DNA of 11,907 nucleotides, taken from the NCBI GenBank assembly GCA_005885325.1, contig VAYX01000064.1, positions 1 to 11,907 of the forward strand. Direction: 5' to 3'. Under the pieces are notes generated by a model. The model saw nothing but the letters and a program-made list of their open reading frames with translations. It did no database searches and was not told where the DNA came from. Of the stretch, positions 1-6,426 are shown one piece after another. The stretch comes from Actinomycetota bacterium. Lineage in GTDB: Bacteria; Actinomycetota; UBA4738; HRBIN12. Numbering within the stretch: the stretch's first letter is position 1; each line of letters starts with the position of its first letter. A program made the translations under genes and the position numbers.

Positions 1-1
1 C

Positions 2-295
2 CCTCACATCGAGATGCACCACTGGACGAGCATGGCCTCGATGGCGCTCGCGTTCGTCTTCCTCGGCCTCCTCGCGTCCCTTCGGTCATCGGGCTGGAGG
101 ATCGTCGCCTGGACGGTTGGCGCGGGTGCGGCGGTGTTCGGGCTCGCCTCGATCGTCTTCTCCAATTTCGTGGGGTCCGGCGTCCCGTACGCCGGAAGCG
201 AGGGTGTGGCATGGGGGTTCGCGTCCATGGCGTGGGGCGTACTCATCCTGGGCGCCGCAGAGCTCGAAGTCCGACGGGGACGAGCAAGGGCCTGA
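2..295 (+). CDS. C-terminal part of a multi-pass membrane protein, DUF998-like (5' partial)
   Basis: The frame is open from the first bases of the window, so the true start lies upstream; the ATG at 14 is internal. The visible 97 residues hold about three hydrophobic segments: one around MALAFVFLGLLASL, one around WTVGAGAAVFGLASIVF, and one around AWGFASMAWGVLILGA. A short charged tail (EVRRGRARA) ends the protein. A histidine-bearing stretch before a helix, then WR and further small-residue helices, resembles the C-terminal half of DUF998 membrane proteins, whose function is unknown. The family call rests on pattern memory only. Its TGA stop overlaps the ATG of the next gene (TGATG), so the two are probably translated together. 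Confidence 0.6.
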   Translation, partial: PHIEMHHWTSMASMALAFVFLGLLASLRSSGWRIVAWTVGAGAAVFGLASIVFSNFVGSGVPYAGSEGVAWGFASMAWGVLILGAAELEVRRGRARA

Positions 296-504
296 TGGCG
301 GCCCCGCGATCCAACCGGCCGAGGAGCGTGTTCCGCCGGGTGGAGCGGTGGGGCGTCGGGTTGATCCTGGGCGTCGTCGCGTTCTTCCTGGAGCGCGCGG
401 TCGTTCGGTCCATCCGTAAGGGCGAGACCAAGGCAAAGCCGTCGCAGTCCACGGCGCTGAAAGGCACGGGTTCGGACATCGAGCCGGCCGAAGGCGACCG
501 CTGA
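295..504 (+). CDS. Small single-pass membrane protein, unknown function
   Basis: This 69-residue protein starts at the ATG that overlaps the stop of the preceding membrane protein gene (TGATG at 293-297); that coupling decides the start, although the frame is open further upstream. Residues 1-18 are basic (many Arg), about 19-38 form one hydrophobic helix (WGVGLILGVVAFFLERAVV), and the rest is a charged, probably disordered tail. The basic N-terminus predicts the N-terminus inside the cell. I recognise no family. It ends 18 bp before the stop of the convergent UspA-UbiB gene. Confidence 0.6.
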   Translation: MAAPRSNRPRSVFRRVERWGVGLILGVVAFFLERAVVRSIRKGETKAKPSQSTALKGTGSDIEPAEGDR

Positions 505-522
505 GCGCTCTTGCGGCCGGGA

Positions 523-2619
523 CTACCGACGCCGGACGAACAGATCCGCGACGAGCGAGAGCGTGAGGAACCCCCCCACGATGCCGAACGTGACCGGCAC
601 CCAGGGAGGGACGCGCTCCGACACCGCGGTGAGCCCCGAGGCCAGCACCGCAGCGCCGGCGGTGAGGCCGATGGCCAGCCTTCGTCCGGCTCGGCGGATC
701 GTGTCCTCGAGCGACGCGGCGCGGAAGTTCACTTCCAGCTTCTGGCCCGGCCGGGCTCCGATGAGCCGCTCGATGGCCTCCACCATCCGCAGGAACCGCA
801 CCTTGAGCCGCTGCGACCGGTAGAACAGCGCCTTGGGCTCGAGCTTCGCACCCATCCCCGCCAATACCTGGCGCATCAGGAACTTCCCGGCCACGTCGAA
901 CGGGTCGAGCTCGGGGTCGAGCTCCGCGGTGGCGAGCTGCATCTGGGCCAGGGCCTTGCCGGTGAGGGCGAGCGAGGCGGGGAGCGGCACGTCGTGGCGG
1001 ATCGACACCTCCGTCATCTCCTGGAGGATGGGGCCGAGCTGGATGTCCGCGAGCGATGACGTTCGGTACTTCGCCATCAGCTCGCCGATCTCCTCTTGGA
1101 ACTTCGTGACGTCGAGGTCGCTCCGGTCGATGGCTCCGGCCAGCATGAGCGAGACGTCGGTCAGGAACCCCACGTCCTCTTGCCAGAATGCCATGAGCAG
1201 GAGCATGAGCTGCTCCCGCATGTCGGCCCCGACCTCGCCGACCATCCCGAAGTCCAGGAAGTAGATCCGGTCCTTCCACCACATCAGGTTCCCCGGGTGG
1301 GGGTCGGCGTGGAAGAACCCGTCGACCAGGATCTGCTTGTAATAGCTTTCGAGGAGTTGCCGAGCCGCTTCCTTTCGTTCGGGTCCCTGCGGAGCCTTGG
1401 AGATCGGGGTTCCCTGGATCTCCTCCATCACCAACAGCCGCGAGGTCGACAGGCCGGCGTCGACGCCGGGCACCTCCAGACGGGAGTAGGCCTTCAGGAC
1501 CTCCGCCATCCGCTCGATGTTCGAGGCCTCCTGGCGGAAGTCGAGCTCACGGTGGAGCGAGCTGGAGAGATGCTCGAACACGGCGCCCATGTCGATGACC
1601 TGCTTCAACCCCGGCCGGTCGGAGACCTTCTCGGCGAACAGCTCGAGCAGGGCGAGATCCTGCTCGATCTCCTCTCGGGCCGTCGGGCGCTGGACCTTCA
1701 CGACCACGCGCTCGCCGCCGGTCAACGTGGCCCGGTGGACCTGCGCGATGGTCCCGGCCGCCAGGGGCGCGGGGTCGATCGTGTCGAACACGTCCTCCCA
1801 CGGCACGCCGAGCTCCTGCTCCATCACGCGCACCACTTCCTCCTCGGTCAGTGGCGGCACGTTGTCCTGGAGCGTCGCGAGCTCCTCGATGAACTCGGTG
1901 GGCAAGAGGTCGGGACGGGTCGAGAGCACCTGGCCGAGCTTGGCGAACGTCGGACCCAGCTCCTCGAGCGCGCTCCGCAGGTGCCGCGCCTGGCCCCGGC
2001 GTCCGGTGGCGCCGTCCTCCCCGGGTCGGCCGAACAGGGCCTTCACGCCGTGCTTGGCCATGACCGTGGCGATCCGCGTCCCTCGTGCCGCAAGGTGCGG
2101 CTCGGTCTTCGGGAACTCGCCGCCCCGGATGGCCGTCCGGGGGCGGACCACCTGCACGTCACCGTCAGGCGAGATGGTGTTGACGATGATCACGGTGCAC
2201 TGGGCGTTGTGGGAGATCCGGTTCGGTACGTTGGCGAGGAGGAACTCCTTGCGACCCGCCATGCCCGCGTTGCCCACGACCAGCACGTCGGCAGCCTCTT
2301 CCTCGGCGGCCCGGACGATGGCCATCGCCGGGTCGTCGTCCACCATCACCCGGGATCGACCACGTTCCCCCGCCAGTCCCATGGCGAACCGCTGGAGCTC
2401 GTCGGCCGCCGCGCCGGCCTGGGTGGCCTCGGCCGCCCCGTATTCCGTCACCGCCGGGTTGGCCGGCACCACCACCTGCACGACGTAGAGCTCCGCGCCG
2501 TAGCGGTCGGCCAGCGTGGCCGCCCATCCCACCGCGCGGTCGGCCGTCTCGGAGCGGTCCGTGGCCACCATGACCCGTCCCACGGCGGGAGCCTCTCGCG
2601 GTCGCTCTCTGTTCGACAT
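523..2619 (-). CDS. UspA domain fused to a UbiB/ABC1-type atypical protein kinase
   Basis: Numbered from the ATG at 2619 (698 residues). Residues about 14-148 are a universal stress protein fold: RVMVATDRS opens it, and GNAGMAG leads to VPNRISHNAQC and VIIVNT. Its nucleotide motif is degenerate, because the final G-S/T of G-x2-G-x9-G-S/T is A129-N130. Residues about 200-620 are a full UbiB (AarF/COQ8) kinase: KxGQ motif K227-Q230, A-rich loop 287-290 (AAGT), VVVK with K308, ELD (E358, D360), catalytic HADPHPGN with D439, and DFG with D456. Two hydrophobic segments near 648-666 and 672-694 should anchor it in the membrane. UbiB proteins usually support quinone or lipid metabolism, and the target here is unknown. 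TTG 2637 and ATG 2628 are upstream alternatives; 2619 is preferred because a -10-like GATAAT lies seven bases before it. The gene is monocistronic and convergent with the 295-504 gene. Confidence 0.93.
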   Translation of the reverse strand: MSNRERPREAPAVGRVMVATDRSETADRAVGWAATLADRYGAELYVVQVVVPANPAVTEYGAAEATQAGAAADELQRFAMGLAGERGRSRVMVDDDPAMAIVRAAEEEAADVLVVGNAGMAGRKEFLLANVPNRISHNAQCTVIIVNTISPDGDVQVVRPRTAIRGGEFPKTEPHLAARGTRIATVMAKHGVKALFGRPGEDGATGRRGQARHLRSALEELGPTFAKLGQVLSTRPDLLPTEFIEELATLQDNVPPLTEEEVVRVMEQELGVPWEDVFDTIDPAPLAAGTIAQVHRATLTGGERVVVKVQRPTAREEIEQDLALLELFAEKVSDRPGLKQVIDMGAVFEHLSSSLHRELDFRQEASNIERMAEVLKAYSRLEVPGVDAGLSTSRLLVMEEIQGTPISKAPQGPERKEAARQLLESYYKQILVDGFFHADPHPGNLMWWKDRIYFLDFGMVGEVGADMREQLMLLLMAFWQEDVGFLTDVSLMLAGAIDRSDLDVTKFQEEIGELMAKYRTSSLADIQLGPILQEMTEVSIRHDVPLPASLALTGKALAQMQLATAELDPELDPFDVAGKFLMRQVLAGMGAKLEPKALFYRSQRLKVRFLRMVEAIERLIGARPGQKLEVNFRAASLEDTIRRAGRRLAIGLTAGAAVLASGLTAVSERVPPWVPVTFGIVGGFLTLSLVADLFVRRR

Positions 2620-2626
2620 CGCTTGC

Positions 2627-2632
2627 ATTATC
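2627..2632 (-). promoter_or_regulatory. Candidate -10 box for a leaderless UspA-UbiB transcript
   Basis: Read on the minus strand the hexamer is GATAAT, five of six matches to TATAAT. It is followed by exactly seven bases and then the ATG at 2619. This spacing puts the transcription start on the A of the ATG, as in the leaderless mRNAs common in Actinobacteria. No good -35 box is visible. The ATG at 2628 overlaps the box and would be excluded if this promoter is real. Confidence 0.35.
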
Positions 2633-2662
2633 CCCAAGCGAGGCCGGCCCGGCCGCGTTGGG

Positions 2663-2668
2663 TAGACT
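2663..2668 (+). promoter_or_regulatory. Candidate -10 box for tRNA-Thr
   Basis: TAGACT fits the TANNNT -10 pattern. Seven bases later is A2676, a plausible start four bases before the mature 5' end of the tRNA. A -35 box is not convincing. The short region 2620-2680 would hold divergent promoters, this one and that of the UspA-UbiB gene. Confidence 0.35.
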
Positions 2669-2679
2669 CAGGCCGACCC

Positions 2680-2753
2680 GCCGGAGTAGCTCAGCCAGGC
2701 AGAGCAACCGCCTCGTAAGTGGTAGGTCGTGGGTTCGAATCCCACCTCCGGCT
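2680..2753 (+). tRNA. tRNA-Thr (anticodon CGU)
   Basis: All arms fold by hand. Acceptor GCCGGAG 2680-2686 pairs with CTCCGGC 2746-2752. The D stem is GCTC/GAGC (2689-2692, 2702-2705). Anticodon stem ACCGC/GTGGT encloses loop CTCGTAA (2712-2718) with anticodon CGT at 2714-2716. The T stem is GTGGG/CCCAC with loop TTCGAAT (2734-2740). The discriminator is T2753 and CCA is not encoded. It reads ACG, a frequent Thr codon in a GC-rich genome. The rhodanese gene starts 36 bp downstream. Confidence 0.96.
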
Positions 2754-2789
2754 CCGAGCGGGACGCAAGGAGCCAGCGAGGAGGCGATC

Positions 2790-3512
2790 ATGCCCCAACC
2801 CATCGACCGCGACGAGATGCGCCGCCTCGTGGGCGCGGGGGCTCAGCTCGTCGAGGTCCTTCCGGCGAACGAGTACAAGGAGGATCATCTTCCCGGCGCC
2901 ATCAGCATGCCGCTTCGCCGGCTCGAGAAGGAAGCGCGAAGCTCGCTCGACCGCGGCAGACCCCTCGTCGTGTACTGCTGGGACTCGGCCTGAGACCTCA
3001 GCCCACGAGCCGCGTGGCGGCTCGAGAGCTTCGGGTTCACCGACGTGTACGACTACGAGGACGGAAAGCTCGACTGGCTGGCGGCCGGACTCCCCTCAGA
3101 GGGCACGAACGCGGAACGCCCCCGCGCCGGAGACGTCGCTCGCAAGGACGTGCCGACCTGCCGCCTGGACGAACGGCTCGGCGACGTGCGGGACCGGGTC
3201 CGGGAGGCCGGGTGGGACGCCTGTGTGGTCCTGAACGAAGAACGCGTGGTGTTCGGCCTGCTCCGGTCGAAAGAGTTGGAGACGGATCCGGACCGTCGGA
3301 TCGAGGAGGCCATGCGGCCGGGCCCCAGCACCTTCCGGCCGTTCGTCTCCATCGAGGAGATGGCGGCGTTCATGATCGAACACGATCTCGATAGCTCCCC
3401 GATCACCACGTCGGACGGACGGCTGGTCGGCCTGTTGCGGCGGCAGGATGCCGCGAAGGCAGCGCTGGAGCTCCACGAGCGGGAGCACCATTCCGACGGA
3501 GGGAAAGCATGA
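2790..3512 (+). CDS. Rhodanese-like domain plus CBS pair, with one in-frame TGA (recoded or broken)
   Basis: The ATG at 2790 has a strong Shine-Dalgarno (GAGGAGG 2778-2784, five bases away). Residues 1-107 form a rhodanese-like domain: LVEVLPANEYKEDHLPGAI, then VVYC with C63 at the usual active-site position, and later GFTDVYDYEDG and WLAAGLPSEG. Codon 68 is TGA, and the same frame continues DLSPRAAWRLESFGF without a break to the stop at 3512, giving 240 residues. Residues about 113-162 and 174-222 are two CBS motifs, the second ending VGLLRRQDA. From memory of related actinobacterial proteins, codon 68 is normally Cys, giving C-x4-C. Rhodaneses carry persulfide sulfur; CBS pairs often bind adenine nucleotides. 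The stop overlaps the next ATG (ATGA). It is either a selenoprotein, a fresh nonsense allele or a base error; read literally, only the 67-residue piece 2790-2993 would be made. Confidence 0.8.
2991..2993 (+). other. In-frame TGA at an expected Cys codon (candidate selenocysteine codon)
   Basis: This is codon 68 of the rhodanese-CBS frame, five residues after C63. Coding sequence is collinear on both sides and no base needs to be added or removed. A change of one base from TGC would account for it. TGA is the ordinary stop elsewhere in the window (for example tilS and hpt) and TGG serves as Trp, so genome-wide reassignment is excluded. Local recoding to Sec, nonsense mutation and consensus error remain open. 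Confidence 0.75.
3006..3024 (+). promoter_or_regulatory. Hairpin 12 nt behind the in-frame TGA, SECIS-like
   Basis: CGAGCCGC (3006-3013) and GCGGCTCG (3017-3024) pair perfectly over 8 bp around the loop GTG. The loop begins 20 bases after the TGA and starts with G. As I recall, bacterial SECIS models ask for a loop 16-37 nt after the UGA with a G in the first two loop positions and a stem of 4-16 bp; this fits. The bulged U and GGUC loop of the E. coli fdhF element are absent. The codons here specify the conserved PRAAWRLE stretch, so in GC-rich DNA the hairpin could be a by-product. Confidence 0.35.
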
Positions 3513-3670
3513 GCGAGCAACAGGTGGCCATGGCCTGTGCGAAGTGCGAATCGAGCATCGACCGTTGCGAGTTCTGCGAGGAGCTCGGATGCGGGACGCC
3601 GATCTGCTACCAGTGCCTGGCCGAGGCCCTCCGTCAGGCCATGGCGCACCCGCATCAGCACGGCGGGTGA
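3509..3670 (+). CDS. 53-residue cysteine-rich, probable zinc-binding protein
   Basis: The ATG overlaps the rhodanese-CBS stop (ATGA) and has its own Shine-Dalgarno GGAGGG at 3498-3503, five bases away. Seven cysteines are arranged as C10-x2-C13, C20-x2-C23, C28 and C33-x2-C36, followed by a helix-like LAEALRQAM and a His-rich tail (HPHQHGG). Three CxxC pairs in 27 residues suggest a zinc ribbon or treble clef holding one or two metal ions, with the tail histidines as spare ligands. I know of no assigned function. Tight coupling to a rhodanese domain suggests a shared role in sulfur, thiol or metal chemistry, which is inference only. Confidence 0.8.
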   Translation: MSEQQVAMACAKCESSIDRCEFCEELGCGTPICYQCLAEALRQAMAHPHQHGG

Positions 3671-3704
3671 TCGCGCTCCGCATCGGCGATCCACAGGTCC
3701 TTGT

Positions 3705-3710
3705 TAGAAT
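3705..3710 (+). promoter_or_regulatory. Candidate -10 box for a leaderless transcript
   Basis: TAGAAT matches TANNNT and is followed by exactly seven bases and the ATG at 3718, the same spacing as at the UspA-UbiB start. There is no Shine-Dalgarno in the seven-base gap, which supports a leaderless mRNA. The -35 region is not recognisable. Confidence 0.45.
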
Positions 3711-3717
3711 CGCCCGC

Positions 3718-4332
3718 ATGCTGGCTCAGGTGTTCGTCAGTCCGAGCGACACCCCAACGATCAACACGGGTGGATGGGTTTACGGCATGGCCGTGTTGCT
3801 CGTCGTGCTCGGTGTTCTCGTGACATTCCTGATCGTGTTCGGGTACATGCGGTTCGCGCCGCGGTTCCAACGCGAGGAGGGCCGAACCAGATCGGTCAGG
3901 GCTCCTCGGCTCCAGCAGGGGAAGGAGGTGCGGCGGCCGGTCAAGATCACCGGCGCACCCGTCATGGCGCCTTCCCCAGTCGCGGCGGCGGTCCCCGCTC
4001 CCGCGACCGTGGCTCCCGCCCCGACGGCCGTCGCGACCGCTCCGGCCGAGGCGCCGGCCGCCGCTCCAGCTGAGGCCCCGGCCGCCGCTCCGGCCGAAGC
4101 CCCGGCCGCTGCTCCAGCTGAGGCCCCGGCCGCTGCTCCAGCTGAGGCGCCGGCCGCTGCTCCAGCGGCAGCCCCCGCCGCCACAGAGCACCGGGGCGAG
4201 GTCACGCTCGATCAAGAGACGTACGAGAAGACGCTGGCCGAGCTCTTGGGCAAGGGCACGGACCGACGTGTGGCCGAGGGACAGGCCAAGCGGGTCGCCA
4301 TGATCGCCGCCCGGAAGAAGGCCGGCGGCTAG
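3718..4332 (+). CDS. Membrane-anchored protein with Ala/Pro/Glu repeat linker, unknown function
   Basis: The frame is open well upstream into the rhodanese-CBS gene, but ATG 3718 is chosen because it sits seven bases after a TAGAAT box and precedes the recognisable protein (204 residues). Residues 1-20 are polar, about 22-46 form one membrane helix (YGMAVLLVVLGVLVTFLIVFGY), and 47-80 are basic and probably cytoplasmic. About 81-155 are a low-complexity Ala/Pro/Glu linker with an eight-residue repeat. The end (about 160-204: LDQETYEKTLAELLGKGTDRRVAEGQAKRVAMIAARKKAGG in several pieces) looks like a compact helical domain rich in Lys and Arg. The layout is that of an anchor, a stalk and a small end domain. 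I do not recognise the family. The next gene starts 11 bp later and may be co-transcribed. Confidence 0.8.
   Translation: MLAQVFVSPSDTPTINTGGWVYGMAVLLVVLGVLVTFLIVFGYMRFAPRFQREEGRTRSVRAPRLQQGKEVRRPVKITGAPVMAPSPVAAAVPAPATVAPAPTAVATAPAEAPAAAPAEAPAAAPAEAPAAAPAEAPAAAPAEAPAAAPAAAPAATEHRGEVTLDQETYEKTLAELLGKGTDRRVAEGQAKRVAMIAARKKAGG
4039..4182 (+). repeat. 24-bp tandem repeat encoding APAEAPAA, six units
   Basis: Units begin at 4039, 4063, 4087, 4111, 4135 and 4159. The first five encode APAEAPAA exactly, with changes only at synonymous sites; the sixth has Ala in place of Glu (APAAAPAA). Synonymous drift between units with a constant peptide suggests selection on the linker. Copy number may vary between strains by slippage. 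Confidence 0.9.
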
Positions 4333-4343
4333 CGCCGGAAGCC

Positions 4344-5417
4344 ATGGAGACCACCAAGGTCGATTGGTCCATGGGGTCGCAGGCGGTCCGACTCGTCGAC
4401 TGGGACACCGCCGCCGACATCGGACGCCGAGTAGGAGGTCGCGGCCCCGCGCTCCACGCGATCGAACGTGCGCGTCTGCGCGAAGATCTGGCCGAGATCG
4501 TCCCGCACGCGCAATCACTCGTGTCGGAGTTCACCGCTCTCTCGGTGACCGGGTTCCGCTCCCGAGCGTGGGTCATGTCTCGAGGCGAATGGGTCTCGAC
4601 GAACCTCCAGGGGTTGCAGCGGCTGCTGGAACCGCTCGCCCGCCGGATCCTCACGGACAACCGTCACCGCTCCGACCTTCGCCGCAAGGCGCTCGGCTTC
4701 CAGGTGGGCGGGCTGCTCGGCTACGTGTCCCGGAAGGTGCTCGGCCAGTACGACGTGTTCCTGCCGCCTGACGACGAGGGCCTCCTGTACTTCGTGGGTC
4801 CCAACCTGGCCGAGGTGGAGCGCCGCTTCCATCTCCCGCCACACGATTTCCACCTGTGGGTGGCCCTCCACGAGGTCACGCACCGCGTGCAGTTCGGCTC
4901 CACCCCCTGGCTCCGGCCCTATCTGTCGGGCCTCGTGGACACCTACCTCGATACCGTGCAGCTCGATGCCCGTCAGCTCCTCGACCAGCTCCGTCGCGCG
5001 GTGGAGGAGGCCCGAACGGGAAGCGAGTGGCGTGGGCCCGGCGGGCTGTTCCTGCTCATGACGCCGGAGCAGCGTGAGCTGTTCGCCAAGATGCAGTCGC
5101 TGATGTCGCTCCTCGAGGGCCACGCGTCGTACGTGATGAACTCGGTGGCCGTCGGCCGGGTCCGCGACCTCGAGCGGATGCGGCGGAGCCTCAAGGATCG
5201 GCGCCGTCCCGGCGGGATGGAGCGCACGTTCCAACGGGCCATCGGGTTCGAGTCCAAGATTCGCCAGTACGAAGCAGGGGAGTTCTTCGTTCGCTCTGCC
5301 GTCGAGGGAGTCGGGATCGAGGGGTTCAATCTCGTCTGGCAACGGGAGGACAACCTGCCCTCGCTGGAGGAGGTCGCGAACCCTCAGCTCTGGCTGGCCC
5401 GGGTCGCCGGCAGCTGA
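4344..5417 (+). CDS. Zinc-dependent metalloprotease-like protein, DUF2342 (F420-biosynthesis-associated family)
   Basis: The 357-residue protein carries HEVTH at 176-180, an HExxH zinc motif, followed by LEGHA at 258-262 whose Glu and His are candidates for the further ligand. FVGPNLAEVERRF before it and the tail NPQLWLARV fit the actinobacterial DUF2342 family. That family is often labelled coenzyme F420 biosynthesis associated because of its phylogenetic distribution; the substrate is unknown. There is no signal peptide, so it should be cytosolic. In Actinobacteria this gene commonly lies just before tilS, as here: its TGA overlaps the tilS ATG (TGATG at 5415-5419). The ATG at 4344 has only a weak GGAA upstream and follows the previous stop by 11 bp. 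Confidence 0.9.
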   Translation: METTKVDWSMGSQAVRLVDWDTAADIGRRVGGRGPALHAIERARLREDLAEIVPHAQSLVSEFTALSVTGFRSRAWVMSRGEWVSTNLQGLQRLLEPLARRILTDNRHRSDLRRKALGFQVGGLLGYVSRKVLGQYDVFLPPDDEGLLYFVGPNLAEVERRFHLPPHDFHLWVALHEVTHRVQFGSTPWLRPYLSGLVDTYLDTVQLDARQLLDQLRRAVEEARTGSEWRGPGGLFLLMTPEQRELFAKMQSLMSLLEGHASYVMNSVAVGRVRDLERMRRSLKDRRRPGGMERTFQRAIGFESKIRQYEAGEFFVRSAVEGVGIEGFNLVWQREDNLPSLEEVANPQLWLARVAGS

Positions 5418-6415
5418 TGTCCCGGCCGCCGGCAGTGGCCCGCGTGCTGGAGCGGGTCACGGCCACGGCGCGCCGGTACGAGATGTTCCTTCCCGGGCAG
5501 AAGGTGCTCGTCTCGGTGTCCGGCGGCCCCGACTCGGTCTGCCTCCTGTACTCGCTCCACGGTCTGCGGCGGCTGCTTCGGATCGACCTCGAGGTGTTCC
5601 ATCTCGACCATCGTCTGCGGCGGGACTCGGGCAAGGACGCGGAGTACGTCCGGCGGCTCGCGGGCCGGCTGACGCTTCCCTTCCATCTGCGCATCTGCGA
5701 GTTCGAGCCGAAGGACGGCGACTCGATCGAGGCGTGGGGACGTGGGATGCGCATGTTCTACTCGGCCGAGGTCCGGCGCGAGACCGGGGCCGAGCGCTTG
5801 GCGGAAGGCCACACCCTCGATGATCAGGCGGAGACCGTGCTCATCGCCCTCATTCGTGGCGGAGGGATCGACGCGCTGGGAGGGATCGAGCCGACCCTCG
5901 GCGGAGAGGTCCAACCCCTGATCGACGTCAGGCGATCCGAGGTGGGGGCGTTCTGCGGCGCCCTCCGGCTGCGACCCCGTCGCGATCCCACGAACCAGGA
6001 CACCAGGCTCCTGCGAAATGCCGTTCGGCTGAAGGTGCTTCCTGCCATCGAACGCTCCGTGGGGCGCGATGTGCGTGCCACCCTGGCCCGCACGGCCGAC
6101 ACCATCCGCCAGGATGAGCACTTCCTGAAGCGGCTGGCCCTTGAGGCGGCGGAGCAACTGGTGGAAGAGCAACCGGACGGGTTCGGGATCGATGCGGTCG
6201 GCCTGCTGACCGTGCCGCGGCCCATCGCGGCTCGGGTCGTCCGCGACCTTATGTACCGGCTGGAGGCCGCGCCGACCCAGGAGTCGATCGAAGCGGTGCT
6301 CGATCTGGCGGCGGGGCGTCCCGGTCGCCGCCGGGACCTGGCTGCTGGATTGGTGGCCTCACGGGACAGCGGGTATGTTTCCCTCTCTCGCACTTCCCCC
6401 GAGAGCCGGGTGTGA
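5417..6415 (+). CDS. tilS: tRNA(Ile)-lysidine synthase
   Basis: This enzyme uses ATP and lysine to convert C34 of the CAU-anticodon tRNA-Ile to lysidine, so that the tRNA reads AUA and is charged with Ile. The PP-loop SGGPDS is at residues 35-40, HLDHRLR follows at 62-68, the family stretch DDQAETVLIALIRGGG at about 135-150, and DPTNQDTRLLRN at 190-201. At 332 residues it is the short form seen in Actinobacteria, without the long C-terminal extension of E. coli TilS. It starts in a TGATG overlap with the metalloprotease gene and ends just before hpt; the pairing with hpt is conserved in many bacteria. Confidence 0.96.
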   Translation: MSRPPAVARVLERVTATARRYEMFLPGQKVLVSVSGGPDSVCLLYSLHGLRRLLRIDLEVFHLDHRLRRDSGKDAEYVRRLAGRLTLPFHLRICEFEPKDGDSIEAWGRGMRMFYSAEVRRETGAERLAEGHTLDDQAETVLIALIRGGGIDALGGIEPTLGGEVQPLIDVRRSEVGAFCGALRLRPRRDPTNQDTRLLRNAVRLKVLPAIERSVGRDVRATLARTADTIRQDEHFLKRLALEAAEQLVEEQPDGFGIDAVGLLTVPRPIAARVVRDLMYRLEAAPTQESIEAVLDLAAGRPGRRRDLAAGLVASRDSGYVSLSRTSPESRV

Positions 6416-6426
6416 AGGGGGGCGAG

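Noticed and set aside
484..520. CCGGCCG / CGGCCGG inverted repeat between the two convergent genes as a terminator
   Set aside because: The arms are 23 bases apart, one lies inside a coding end, and there is no T-tract; in GC-rich DNA this is weak evidence.
1096..2718. Long + strand frame of 540 codons opposite the UspA-UbiB gene
   Set aside because: It is low in hydrophobic structure and rich in His, Arg and Gly, as expected for an antisense frame in GC-rich DNA; the minus strand carries clear kinase motifs.
3045..3512. A separate CBS-only gene starting at GTG 3045
   Set aside because: The GTG lies inside the rhodanese consensus GFTDVYDY, has no Shine-Dalgarno, and the frame is the same as that of the upstream part. 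One gene crossed by a TGA explains it better.
2790..3512. Genome-wide reassignment of TGA (to Trp or Gly)
   Set aside because: TGA ends several clearly complete genes here (DUF2342 protease, tilS, hpt, folE, the sigma factor), so it is a normal stop in this genome.
3780..4205. Minus-strand frame encoding a long GAAAGASA repeat protein
   Set aside because: It is the shadow of the APAEAPAA repeat on the other strand, with no start signals; the + strand has a promoter-like box, a membrane helix and a sensible end domain.
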